DNA from: Candidatus Melainabacteria bacterium
GTDB taxonomy: Bacteria > Cyanobacteriota > Vampirovibrionia > 2-02-FULL-35-15
Length of the DNA: 64,000 bases
Assembly: GCA_023250195.1 (NCBI GenBank)
Contig: JAHFBF010000005.1
Coordinates: 108,025-172,024, forward strand
Reading direction: 5' to 3'
Numbering within the stretch: the stretch's first letter is position 1; each line of letters begins with the position of its first letter. Below, piece after piece: positions 33,469 through 42,617 of this stretch. The translations under genes were made by a program, and so were the position numbers. The notes beneath the pieces were generated by a model. It was not told the DNA's origin. It searched no databases and saw only the letters and a list, made by a program, of their open reading frames with translations.

Positions 33469-36231
33469 ATGAAGAGCCGCTTGATAAATTTAATTTTTCT
33501 CCTTGGATTATTTGTGATTTTGATTCTGTTCTTTAGTCCACTTAAAAACATTTCAAAAGAATACTCGGATTTTGCAACACCGGATGAATTAATTGATAAA
33601 TATCAAATTTTATCCATGCCTTGGCAAAAATTAAATGGACCTTTTGGCGGACAGGGGTATACAATAAGATTTTTTCCTAATGATTCAAACAAAATAGTTG
33701 TCACTGATTCATTTGCTGGCATTCATCTTTCAAGTGATCGTGGCTTAATATGGGATGAAAGTGATGAAGGAATTGATGCGCGTACAGGTGAATCAGGCGA
33801 TGCAATTCCTGTATTTGTTACCACAATAGATCCAAACAATCCTCAGAGAGTCTGGTGCGGTGTACAAAATGCAAAGGGTGTTTTTCTCTCTGTGGATGGT
33901 GGTATGACCTGGCAGCATAAAGATAATGGTTTACCGAGTGGTCCTAACGTAGAAATTAGAGGACTTGCAGTAAAGCCTGGTGATTCAAACACCGTTTTTG
34001 CTGCAGGTGATCTAGAAGACCAGACCCCTCTAATGGGCGGCTTTCAAAGGACACAAGGCATTCTTTATAGGACTACGGATGGTGGCGAGAACTGGACTAA
34101 GGTTTTAGATGGGGGTAATTTATTTAAGGACATAATAATTGATCCGAAAAATCCAACTACTGTTTATGTAGCAAGTGGTTTTTTTGACAGGCACCAGCTT
34201 ACAAAATTAGAAGGAGTATATAAAAGTACAGATGGTGGAACGACCTGGACGCAGATAAATAATGGAATAAGAAATCTTTACGTTACAAATATAAAATTTG
34301 ATCCAAAAGATTCAAATACAATCTGGGGAACAACAGGAATGATTCCACAGTTTGATACTGATATTGAAAATGTGGATGGAGCAATAATAGTTACAAAAGA
34401 TGGTGGCATGATCTGGACAGAGTCCAAAAGACAAAGAAATAATGGGAACCCACAGCTTTATTCAGCACTTGGTATAAGCCCCACAAATCCAAATGTAATC
34501 TATGCCGGAGCTTTTGGAATATTTTTTAAATCAAAAGATGGTGGCATGACCTGGGCAGAAACCGGGTTTGGTCCGCTTGGTTCTAATCCTGGACATCCAA
34601 TTGACATTGCAGTTGATCCAAATGATGAAAACACAGTTTACGTGGATAGTTATATAGGAGGTGTGTTTAAAACTACAGATGCCGGAAAGACATGGGTGAC
34701 AAATGCTTTTGGGTATTCTGGCACTCAAGCAAATGGTGTTGCTGTAAGCCCTGATGGTAAAAAAGTTTTTGCTACTTCAAGATCAGGAATATTTTTAAGC
34801 GATGATAAAGGAGTAAACTGGCTTCCTGTAGGACTTGGAGATGTAGAACTGGATGAACTCCAGGCAATTGCACCAAACCCTACTGATAATAATAAGGTTC
34901 TTCTTGGTGACAGTCAAAATTCAATGAGCTCAATATTTCTTAGTGTTGATGGTGGCATGGTATGGAAAACAGTTTTTATGCTTTTTCCTGAAAATTTTGC
35001 ACTTCACCCGACTAGTCTAGGCTTGGATGGAGAAATTGCTTTTGTTGACATAAAGTGGGCAAAGTCAAATCCAAATACTGCAATTGCTGCATGTGTAAAA
35101 AAATCTCTTTTTCATGATGGCGAAGATTCAATTGGCTGGGGAGTTTTCAAGTCAACAGATGGCGGCATGAGCTGGGGAAATAAACAAAACGGTATACCAG
35201 GATTTAAAAATACATGGTCAATTGACATAGATCCTACAGATGAAAAAATTGTTTATGCTGCGACGAATGATTCCGGAATAGTTAAGAGCATTGATGGTGG
35301 CGAAACCTGGACACAGATAAATAACGGCTTAGAAAGTTCAAAATCTTTTCGCTCAATTTCAATCTGCCCTGCAAATACACAAGTGCTTCTTGCTGGGACT
35401 GCTAACGGTCAAATCTTCAGAACATCAAATGCAGGGACCAGCTGGCAGTCAGTATTGAATGAAGGAAGACCTGAAGATAAATTTGTTTCAATAGTTTTTA
35501 ATCCAGTTTCCAGCACACAGCAGGTTTATGCAGCTAGTAAGTCCACTGGATTTTATGTTTCCGGGGATAACGGTCAATCGTGGCAGCAGTTTAATAATGG
35601 ACTTTTAATTCGTGAGGTAAATGGCGGAGGACTTACAGTAACACCTGATGGATCTGCTGTTTATGCTGCTACAAATGGCGGTGGAATTTTCAGATTACCT
35701 ATAATTGGCGATGCTTTAACACTTACAAGAAAACAAGTTGAAACTCCAAGTAATGCAGGGATAGATGCAGAGAATAATAAAAATGGTGGAAGTACATCTA
35801 GCAGCACGAGTGGAGGAAGCTCTACTTCGTCAGGGAGTACAGAGCCAGTAGAATTTTCTTTAAGCATTACAGTCCCTGGACTTGATGGGATAATGCTATC
35901 TCAAAACATGACGGCAAAAATATTTTTCAACATTGGATTTGATCAAAGTTTGTTTACTGATCAATTACTACCTTCAAAAATAGAGGTAAATAGTAGTCTC
36001 CCGGCTAAAGCGATAAAAATTAGACCTCAAAAATTTCTTTTAACTGCTCAGGATTCAAGTAAAAGAATAAAAATAGTTCTTCCATCATTAAATAAGCTTG
36101 GTAAGATAAAAGAAATAAATGATTTATTTGGTGGCAATGTCCCTGATTCAATTACTTTAACTGTTACACAAACCACCCAGGGAATGGATTTCTCAAAGGA
36201 TTTTGAGATCCCGGTTAATGTGGGAGATTAA
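33469..36231 (+). CDS. Membrane-anchored Asp-box (BNR) beta-propeller protein
   Basis: A 920-residue surface or periplasmic protein. An N-terminal hydrophobic anchor (residues 5-25) is followed by about 12 Asp-box repeats of the S/T-x-D-G-G-x-x-W type (SVDGGMTW, TTDGGENW, STDGGTTW, SKDGGMTW and so on) spread over residues ~85-740, as in sortilin/VPS10, sialidase and GH74-like propellers. A serine/glycine linker (near 775-795) then leads to a C-terminal beta domain of ~125 residues. Whether it is catalytic or only a binding scaffold is unclear. The start has TAGAAT eight bases upstream. It overlaps the convergent cytochrome gene by 17 bases. Confidence 0.82.
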   Translation: MKSRLINLIFLLGLFVILILFFSPLKNISKEYSDFATPDELIDKYQILSMPWQKLNGPFGGQGYTIRFFPNDSNKIVVTDSFAGIHLSSDRGLIWDESDEGIDARTGESGDAIPVFVTTIDPNNPQRVWCGVQNAKGVFLSVDGGMTWQHKDNGLPSGPNVEIRGLAVKPGDSNTVFAAGDLEDQTPLMGGFQRTQGILYRTTDGGENWTKVLDGGNLFKDIIIDPKNPTTVYVASGFFDRHQLTKLEGVYKSTDGGTTWTQINNGIRNLYVTNIKFDPKDSNTIWGTTGMIPQFDTDIENVDGAIIVTKDGGMIWTESKRQRNNGNPQLYSALGISPTNPNVIYAGAFGIFFKSKDGGMTWAETGFGPLGSNPGHPIDIAVDPNDENTVYVDSYIGGVFKTTDAGKTWVTNAFGYSGTQANGVAVSPDGKKVFATSRSGIFLSDDKGVNWLPVGLGDVELDELQAIAPNPTDNNKVLLGDSQNSMSSIFLSVDGGMVWKTVFMLFPENFALHPTSLGLDGEIAFVDIKWAKSNPNTAIAACVKKSLFHDGEDSIGWGVFKSTDGGMSWGNKQNGIPGFKNTWSIDIDPTDEKIVYAATNDSGIVKSIDGGETWTQINNGLESSKSFRSISICPANTQVLLAGTANGQIFRTSNAGTSWQSVLNEGRPEDKFVSIVFNPVSSTQQVYAASKSTGFYVSGDNGQSWQQFNNGLLIREVNGGGLTVTPDGSAVYAATNGGGIFRLPIIGDALTLTRKQVETPSNAGIDAENNKNGGSTSSSTSGGSSTSSGSTEPVEFSLSITVPGLDGIMLSQNMTAKIFFNIGFDQSLFTDQLLPSKIEVNSSLPAKAIKIRPQKFLLTAQDSSKRIKIVLPSLNKLGKIKEINDLFGGNVPDSITLTVTQTTQGMDFSKDFEIPVNVGD

Positions 36232-37708
36232 CATCCCTTTCGATCAAAATATCCTCATTAATTGGAATTCCTTTTAGTTCAGCCAGCCCTGGCCATGTGT
36301 TGCGCCAGATTAATTTGGCGGTGATCTTAATTGTGCCCGTTTGTTGGGTGCCATGAAACGGCGCCCCTACATTAAACTCATAGGTAGAGATATCATTGCC
36401 GTTAGCTTTGATCCTTGTATCGGATAAAACAAAAATATTCCACCAGTCCTGTGCAGGGATTCCCAGCTCAGTTGCAAGCTTTCTAAAAATTATTCCTGCT
36501 TGTCCATGTTGAACAGCATACTCACTGTTTGTTTCTGCTAATATTTTTGCAAATAATTTCCCTGGTTTATTTCTTAAATTACCTGCATAGTTTGGAAGCC
36601 TCAGACCTTTAATTAATTTTAAATTCTTTCCGTTTGTATCCTTTGCCTCTATAAGCAAAACTGCATTTCTCATTGGGGAGCCAGTAGGAAAGCTGTGTCC
36701 AGGATTGTTGTTTTCGACGATAATTTTGACAATCAGTGTGTTCCTTTGTTGAGACGCGATTAATCGCGTCTCTGTTTTCAAATCAATGTATTTTTTCCTA
36801 AAGGCAGATGGATTCTCTGTTAGAAAACTATGACTGTGAACTTCATAGTAAGGTCTTTGCTTATGTTGAGGCAATTCATGAATTGCCTTTGCTGAGTTGT
36901 CGACAATTGTGTTTGCATTTTTGCGAGGTGTCATATGACACGATTGGCACTGTACTCCCTTTTTAGCAGCAGGACTGTTTAACCACTCAGTAAACGTAGA
37001 ATAAATTTGAATATTTCCATTTGAGCCATCATGGCATTTAGCACAGGAAAGGCTGGTCTTAAAAAGCGAATTGTATTTTAATTCTTCTTTGTTGCTTGGT
37101 TGAATAGGATCTTTTAAAGGACCGAATCGAATGTCTTTAAATCCTTTGCAGGCTCTAGCTATCTTTAATCCTGCTGCACCTTTTAAAAGAGGATTTTGAT
37201 TTACGCTTTCAATCTTATGACAAAAGTCGCAGGATATTCCATTTGTTTTTTTTGATCTCATCTCACGTAAATCAACGTCATTGAGACGCCCAAGCGAGGT
37301 GTCTTTATCAGGAAGCACTGCTTCAGGATTATGACACAGAGCACAATTTCCGTTTTGATCAGGATGATCCTGTTTAAATTGTTTGTAAATTGATAGAAAA
37401 AATGGATTATTTTGTGAAGTAGCATGCTTATCATTTATCCATTCTTTGTAATAAGCCATATGACAGCTAGAACAATTTTTTAATAATAGCTTTCCCTCTT
37501 TGTCAGTTGTATTTGGATCAAACCACCTATAAAAAGTGCAAGAAACTAACTGTTCAGCAGTTGCAGAGGCAGGATTTATCCTGTCCTGCTTACTAATTGC
37601 TAGAATCTGGCTTCTTGAAGTTTGGTTTGAAAATTGAAAAAGAAAAACAAATGATAATGCCAATGTAAGAAGCAAAAAACAAAGCCTTTTTAAATTTAGG
37701 TAAGGCAT
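36215..37708 (-). CDS. Exported pentahaem cytochrome c
   Basis: A 497-residue multihaem cytochrome with an N-terminal signal/anchor (LCFLLLTLALSFVFLF) and five CXXCH haem sites in order: CSSCH, CALCH, CDFCH, CAKCH and CQSCH. They spread over the first ~260 residues, with a haem-free C-terminal beta domain after that. It resembles c554-type electron carriers and should act in periplasmic electron transfer. The ATG at 37708 is preferred to the adjacent upstream TTG. The coding sequence carries palindromic insertions at 36751-36772 and 36869-36888, and a degenerate one at 36341-36372. Confidence 0.85.
   Translation of the reverse strand: MPYLNLKRLCFLLLTLALSFVFLFQFSNQTSRSQILAISKQDRINPASATAEQLVSCTFYRWFDPNTTDKEGKLLLKNCSSCHMAYYKEWINDKHATSQNNPFFLSIYKQFKQDHPDQNGNCALCHNPEAVLPDKDTSLGRLNDVDLREMRSKKTNGISCDFCHKIESVNQNPLLKGAAGLKIARACKGFKDIRFGPLKDPIQPSNKEELKYNSLFKTSLSCAKCHDGSNGNIQIYSTFTEWLNSPAAKKGVQCQSCHMTPRKNANTIVDNSAKAIHELPQHKQRPYYEVHSHSFLTENPSAFRKKYIDLKTETRLIASQQRNTLIVKIIVENNNPGHSFPTGSPMRNAVLLIEAKDTNGKNLKLIKGLRLPNYAGNLRNKPGKLFAKILAETNSEYAVQHGQAGIIFRKLATELGIPAQDWWNIFVLSDTRIKANGNDISTYEFNVGAPFHGTQQTGTIKITAKLIWRNTWPGLAELKGIPINEDILIERDVNLPH
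36341..36372. repeat. Degenerate TGTTGGG...CCCCTACA palindrome
   Basis: An imperfect inverted repeat with TGTTGGGTGCC and GGCGCCCCTACA arms inside the cytochrome coding sequence. The arm ends match the elements at 47059-47090 and 53492-53523. Imperfect, so moderate confidence. Confidence 0.45.
36751..36772. repeat. 22-bp perfect palindrome in cytochrome gene
   Basis: A perfect palindrome GAGACGCGATT/AATCGCGTCTC preceded by TTGTT. It is translated in frame as TETRLIAS. I recognise this core as a common cyanobacterial repeat type. Confidence 0.8.
36869..36888. repeat. 20-bp perfect palindrome in cytochrome gene
   Basis: AGGCAATTCATGAATTGCCT, preceded by TTG, is translated as AIHELPQ. The same element occurs in ffh at 44300-44329, where it also yields IHELPQ. 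Confidence 0.8.
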
Positions 37709-37929
37709 CAAACTTATTTTTACACTAATATATTGAAAAGCCTAGATAAAGTTCATTTCTTATATTATAAAAAGGAATGAAAGATATTCCATACAATTCA
37801 TACAATGCATTTTTTTCTAGACAGAAAGAATTACTAGTTGTAGAATATATATAATTTTAACATTGTAAGAAAACCGTAGTGGATACGTAAAACTTCCTTA
37901 ATAAGGGAGTTTTAATCTGGAGGGCTTTT

Positions 37930-39162
37930 ATGAATGGGATTCAAAAGTTGGTAGCAGGTGTTGTTGGTGCAGGGGTGTTGACTACAGGAGGAGTCTATCT
38001 GAATAACAGAATAGATCAGGAGGGACAAGAAAGAGCAGCGCTTGTACAATCCCTAGATGATGCTAGAGGTGATTTTAATGCATATAAAAGTCAAAGTGTT
38101 GATGACTTAGGGAAGGCACAGACACTTATACGACAATTAAAAGATGAAGTCACTCGTGTTAAAGATTCTGCAGATTCTCAAGTTACCTTTAATAAAATTC
38201 CTGATATTGTTGCTGGCAGCAAAGCAAATACTCTTATGACATTTAGAGGAAGCGGAAAGTGGACAAGCTCATTATTAAGAATTGAAAATAGACTTTATGT
38301 TTTAAGTTGTGCTCATGCCTTTAAAAGTCCACAACATTTCTTATCTAATAAATTAAGATTTGAAGCCTTTGATGGATCTTATAAATTTGAGATGACACCT
38401 GTGCCTTTTGAAGATGGCTCTATTGGATTTTTTGAGGGTTCAACAGGGATGGATATTTCAATTTTTCCTCTTACAAAAAATGCACTGGAACAGTTACCAG
38501 ACATGGGAAGAGGACTTGGAGTCCAATTAGAAGATATAACAAAGATGCCAGGACATGGAAGCTTTATTTATACACTTGGGAATTCAAGCCCATACTCTCA
38601 TTCTGTACATTTAGGCCCTGTAGTGCACCCAGGTAGAACAATTCCTTCCAATGGAACGCTGCTACGACATCAAGTAGAACATGGCCCACTTGATTATGGT
38701 AATTCTGGTGGTCCCCAATATAATCTGTTAACTGGTAATCAGTGTGGTGTGGTTTCCTGGGGTCCTACTTTTGCTGAATGGAAGACTAGTAACGGAGGTC
38801 CACTTAGAGCGTTTAGTGTAGGTGCTAAAGGAATAAAGCAGGAACTCTCAAATGAGTTAGGATTGCCAGTATTTAGTGAAGACGAAAGAAGGTTATTGGC
38901 TTTAGAAGAGTTTTTGATGCCAACACCACTAAATCCTACCCCACTGGGGAACGCTGTTCCAAAGAAACAAGGCAAATTAACAAATGTTAGAATTCTAGAT
39001 GCAGTGAAAAATTTCCCGATTCTTCCCCTAGACCCACTTGGTCAGGCAGCATCAATAGTAGTAGCAAACCATTCTGCTAAGCTAACTGAAGAGGACAGAG
39101 AAAGAATAAGAATTCAAACTCTAGAAGCAATATCACCACCTAGAGCAAAATCAAAAAAATAG
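37930..39162 (+). CDS. Membrane-anchored trypsin-fold serine protease
   Basis: A 410-residue protease. A short hydrophobic N-terminal anchor (residues 5-25) precedes a probable coiled coil (about 30-80) and a chymotrypsin-fold domain. The catalytic triad is visible: His in VLSCAHAF near 126, Asp in MDISIFPL near 175, and Ser in YGNSGGPQ near 257. It probably works in the periplasm or at the cell surface. GGAGGG precedes the ATG, and a hairpin (37889-37900 pairing with 37902-37913) stands just before it. The C-terminal ~90 residues have no known domain. Confidence 0.82.
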   Translation: MNGIQKLVAGVVGAGVLTTGGVYLNNRIDQEGQERAALVQSLDDARGDFNAYKSQSVDDLGKAQTLIRQLKDEVTRVKDSADSQVTFNKIPDIVAGSKANTLMTFRGSGKWTSSLLRIENRLYVLSCAHAFKSPQHFLSNKLRFEAFDGSYKFEMTPVPFEDGSIGFFEGSTGMDISIFPLTKNALEQLPDMGRGLGVQLEDITKMPGHGSFIYTLGNSSPYSHSVHLGPVVHPGRTIPSNGTLLRHQVEHGPLDYGNSGGPQYNLLTGNQCGVVSWGPTFAEWKTSNGGPLRAFSVGAKGIKQELSNELGLPVFSEDERRLLALEEFLMPTPLNPTPLGNAVPKKQGKLTNVRILDAVKNFPILPLDPLGQAASIVVANHSAKLTEEDRERIRIQTLEAISPPRAKSKK

Positions 39163-39169
39163 AGAATTA

Positions 39170-41776
39170 TTATAATCTATTTTTCTCACTGAACCATTTC
39201 ATAAACTCTGGAATGTTCCCTTTGAATTGATCTATTAGAATTTTTTTAAATAACTTTGGTTCAGATCCTGCTTTAAAAACCTCTATTTTATAAGGGGTAT
39301 CAAAGACATGCTGGCAGATTATTGAAATTTCTTTTCCATCTTTCTTTTTTACTTTAACTTCAACATCTCTTTTATCAGCGTCTAATTTATCCAGACTATA
39401 GATTGAAATCAGGTCTTCTCTATCTAGTTTTGTTCTATCGTTTGGATCTTTAAACGTAAGATAAAAAAGTCCTTGTTCAATTGCATTTTCTCGGTGAATT
39501 GGAGCAAAGCTTTCAGCAATTGCAATCTTTGCTCTTAAATGTCTTGGAATAAATGCTGCTGCTTCACGTGAGCTGCCGGATCCAAAAAGCTTTCCACCAA
39601 TCATTACCGAGCCGCTGAATTTTGTTTTATATTCTTTAGCTAAATTGTAATAGTATTGAGGCTCTCTTTGTTCTCTAAGTGCAATGCTCTCAAAATATCC
39701 GAGTTCAAGCTCAAGAAGATTCCCTCTTTTTGGAATATATTTTAATCCCGCAGCAGATAAATCGTCAGTTGTAACATTGTCTCCAAGAGAGACAATAACA
39801 GGCAGATTTTCAAATTTTTCTTTTGGAATGTCGTACATATCTTCCGGCAGTGCTGCAATTGTCTCACCGTCATATAAAACTTTTATATCTTTTGTTTTAT
39901 CTTTTGGTGAAGGTAGAATAAATGCAGGTCTTTTGCCATCTGGACTATTAAAATCATTTGAAATTACCGGGGTTAGTTTTGCTTCACTTATAGGATTTGA
40001 AAGAGCAATCCTTACTTCTTTCCCGATACCATCTTTTGTTATAAATGATCTTGTCTTTGGATCATAAGCATCAAATCTTCCACATGCAGCCAGATAAACT
40101 ACAACAGCAGGACTTACTAAATAAACCTGATCAATCTTTTTTTTATTTCCGGCTCGTCCCATAAAGTTTCTATTAAATGATCTTACGCTTGCAGTATCAA
40201 CCTCTGGTGCAAAACCCATTCCTATACACGGCCCACAAGCACTGTCGAGTAAAATCAGATGCCCCTGCTCAATTAATTCTTTTACAATTTTATTTGATTG
40301 GACAGAGAGCCAGCCGTCGCGTGAGCCGTAGGTAACACTTACCGGAGACACTCTTTTTGCCTTACTTTTAGCAAGCTGTATATTTGCCCAAACAGCTGCT
40401 TCAATATCATCTTTGCCGGAATGAGTACAGCTGCCAATACTTCCGCTTGAAATATCTAAACTGAGTTTTCTTTCTGTGTAACTTTTTTTAATGTCTAATT
40501 CTTGAACAGCAAAATTTATTAATGTTTGTTCTGGAGTAGCTCTTAAGACAATCCTCGATTTTTCTTTTACAAGATTTTCAATCTTTGCTTTATCAGTTTT
40601 CCCGTTGGTTAAAAAATTCTCATAGTTGTTCAGGATCTCCTCATTTATAAATTTAATAACGTCTGGAATTTCGTCCAGATAAAAAACATTTTTTGGATTT
40701 CCCGGCATTGCAAGTGCTGGGTGTAATTCTTTTGATAAATCGTATTCAAGTACTTTATCATAATATTTTTGAGGGTCTTTTAAGACTTCCGGATCCGGAT
40801 TTAAGTCTTTTAGATTTTTTCTAACCCAGTCTGCAAGTTCGGGTCTGTTTCTTGATTCCAGATATTTTGCTACCTGTTCATCAGGAGGAAATAATCCTGT
40901 TCCCATCCCACCATCTACAAGAGAGTTTGTAATTGAGCTTCTGCCAACTACTGAAACCGATTTAACACCTTCTCCAAAAAACTCTATATAACTTCCATTC
41001 CCTTCATTTCCAAATAACCTGATTATGTCTCTGTTTAAAAGCTGAACAATTTGTTTTGGTTCTGTTCCATCAGGTAAAGCACCTTTTAAATGAACACCAA
41101 TTATTGGATTTCTATCTACTGGCATTGGAAGTCCTGCGGCAAGGGATTTTGCAATACTCCAGCCACCTTTTCCTACCGCAAACATTCCCATACCGCCGCC
41201 AGTTGGTGTGTGTGAGTCAGAGCCAAATAAAACTCCACCAGGCAGATCAAAGTATTCATCACTTACTCTATGACAAATGCCATTTCCGGGGAGTGAAAAG
41301 ATAATTCCTCTTTTACTGGAACTTGTACCTAAAAATTTAATTCCTTCTTTATCCTCGATGATAGCCTGTTCAATTCCAAAGTCTACTTTTATATTGTGAT
41401 CATAATAAAGGACAGTTAAAATGTCAGTCTGATCTCTTTGCAGCAGGTTAAATAAAAGCTCAGCTTGGAGTAATAAAAGCTTCCCGGTTGCATCTTGGAT
41501 AAGTAAAAGATCTGGTCTTAAATAGATAATTGAACCCTTTTTTTCAGGATTTCCTGCTTCAAGATGTGCATACCAGATTTTTTCTGTAGAAGTAAGTGGT
41601 TTTTTAATAGTGCCTGCATATTTTGATTCACTAAACGTTTTTGGTCTTGCATTTTTTATCTTAAGTACAAAATTTTTATCTTCAGGAGTATCTGGATAAC
41701 CTTCTAATTCTTTTCTTGGGTCATAAACAATAGGCTCTGGTGTTTTTGATGGTTTGGGGATAGTTTGGGTTGGCAT
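39170..41776 (-). CDS. acn: Aconitate hydratase
   Basis: An 868-residue aconitase isomerising citrate and isocitrate in the TCA cycle. It has the substrate/metal region GVLFGSDSHTPTGGGMG, iron-sulfur ligand cysteines in GSCTHSG and in CGPC (DSACGPCIGMG), and the swivel-domain active-site GSGSSREAAA. The first cluster motif reads CTHS instead of the common CTNS. The ATG at 41776 (MPTQTIPKP) has TATAAT seven bases upstream. A longer frame from 41821 would overlap the next gene and include the promoter, so it is not preferred. Confidence 0.92.
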   Translation of the reverse strand: MPTQTIPKPSKTPEPIVYDPRKELEGYPDTPEDKNFVLKIKNARPKTFSESKYAGTIKKPLTSTEKIWYAHLEAGNPEKKGSIIYLRPDLLLIQDATGKLLLLQAELLFNLLQRDQTDILTVLYYDHNIKVDFGIEQAIIEDKEGIKFLGTSSSKRGIIFSLPGNGICHRVSDEYFDLPGGVLFGSDSHTPTGGGMGMFAVGKGGWSIAKSLAAGLPMPVDRNPIIGVHLKGALPDGTEPKQIVQLLNRDIIRLFGNEGNGSYIEFFGEGVKSVSVVGRSSITNSLVDGGMGTGLFPPDEQVAKYLESRNRPELADWVRKNLKDLNPDPEVLKDPQKYYDKVLEYDLSKELHPALAMPGNPKNVFYLDEIPDVIKFINEEILNNYENFLTNGKTDKAKIENLVKEKSRIVLRATPEQTLINFAVQELDIKKSYTERKLSLDISSGSIGSCTHSGKDDIEAAVWANIQLAKSKAKRVSPVSVTYGSRDGWLSVQSNKIVKELIEQGHLILLDSACGPCIGMGFAPEVDTASVRSFNRNFMGRAGNKKKIDQVYLVSPAVVVYLAACGRFDAYDPKTRSFITKDGIGKEVRIALSNPISEAKLTPVISNDFNSPDGKRPAFILPSPKDKTKDIKVLYDGETIAALPEDMYDIPKEKFENLPVIVSLGDNVTTDDLSAAGLKYIPKRGNLLELELGYFESIALREQREPQYYYNLAKEYKTKFSGSVMIGGKLFGSGSSREAAAFIPRHLRAKIAIAESFAPIHRENAIEQGLFYLTFKDPNDRTKLDREDLISIYSLDKLDADKRDVEVKVKKKDGKEISIICQHVFDTPYKIEVFKAGSEPKLFKKILIDQFKGNIPEFMKWFSEKNRL

Positions 41777-41783
41777 AGTTTTA

Positions 41784-41789
41784 ATTATA
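41784..41789 (-). promoter_or_regulatory. -10 hexamer of aconitase gene, leaderless
   Basis: TATAAT on the minus strand, seven bases from the ATG at 41776. The expected transcription start falls at or next to the A of the ATG. Confidence 0.55.
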
Positions 41790-41792
41790 GCG

Positions 41793-42572
41793 TTATAAAT
41801 ATTTTCCTGCTTCTTTATCAACTACCACAGCCAAATTTTTATGTAGTTGCAATCCACTTGCAGAAGCCTTTGTTGTATCTACTCTTCTCTTAAAAGCCAG
41901 TTTCATTGACTTTGCTTTTGCTTTTCCATAAGCGATAAGTAAAACCTTCTTTGATTCAAGAATATCTTTAATTCCAATGGTAATGCCCTTCACGTCATTG
42001 CGAGCTAAAGGCGAAGCAATCTCCAAAACGTTATGAGATTGCTTCGTTGGCTTTTCAAGCCTCCTCGCAATGACGTCTAATACCTTCGGATGTAGATTCA
42101 CAACCCTCATCTTTGAGTTTAGTGATGATTTTCCTGTTGTATTGTAAGCAATGTGTGGATCATATTCAGGGCCAATCCCGAGAATAAGGAAATCTACTCC
42201 TTTATTCCTGTGTATAAATTTATATGCTTTTTTAATAGTTGTTTTTGGATTTTCAGTTCCATCAATCAAAAATATATTCTTTGGATAAATAATTTTAAAA
42301 AGTCCCTTTAATTCTTTTCTGATTTCATAATTGAAACTTATCCTGATGCTGGGAGCAATACCAAGCTTTTCATCAATCTGGAATAGCTTAACCTTCTTCC
42401 AAGTTCTTGGATTTCTAGCTACATCTCTGGAGATTAATTTATAGACCCCGTCAGTAGTTTTTCCTACAGCCAGTCCGATCAAGGAATCAGGCTTTTTTAT
42501 AACCTGTTTTTTGAGTATTTCAAACGCTTTTTTATTACCGGCAGTTTTATTTTTAACGATAAATAATTTCAT
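41793..42572 (-). CDS. NagB/6-phosphogluconolactonase-family protein with insertion
   Basis: A 259-residue protein of the glucosamine-6-phosphate isomerase family. It shows LAVGKTTDGVYKLI, FQIDEKLGI, the active-site loop LGIGPEYDPHIAYNTTG and GITIGIKDILESKKVLLIAYGKAKA near the end. NagB would convert GlcN-6-P to fructose-6-P and ammonia. The loop differs from the usual GxGxDGHIAFNEPG: Glu is replaced by Thr, so activity is uncertain. Residues ~166-193 are encoded by a mobile palindromic element (41992-42076) inserted in frame before the GITIG strand. It is divergent from nanE, 45 bases away, which supports an amino-sugar role. Confidence 0.75.
   Translation of the reverse strand: MKLFIVKNKTAGNKKAFEILKKQVIKKPDSLIGLAVGKTTDGVYKLISRDVARNPRTWKKVKLFQIDEKLGIAPSIRISFNYEIRKELKGLFKIIYPKNIFLIDGTENPKTTIKKAYKFIHRNKGVDFLILGIGPEYDPHIAYNTTGKSSLNSKMRVVNLHPKVLDVIARRLEKPTKQSHNVLEIASPLARNDVKGITIGIKDILESKKVLLIAYGKAKAKSMKLAFKRRVDTTKASASGLQLHKNLAVVVDKEAGKYL
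41992..42076. repeat. 85-bp MITE-like element inside NagB-like gene
   Basis: 13-bp terminal inverted repeats ACGTCATTGCGAG/CTCGCAATGACGT bound an inner stem CGAAGCAATCTC/GAGATTGCTTCG. The core matches the reverse complement of the intergenic copy at 7706-7801 with one difference over 27 bp. The reading frame runs through it without a stop, adding about 28 residues. Confidence 0.85.
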
Positions 42573-42617
42573 TTTTGTTTAAGCAATATCATAACGCAAC
42601 AGGAAATAGTATACTCA

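Noticed and set aside
36303..36320. CGCCA...TGGCG palindrome in the cytochrome gene
   Set aside because: Only 18 bp with a wobble and no TGTWG-type ends; may be chance, so not annotated as an element.
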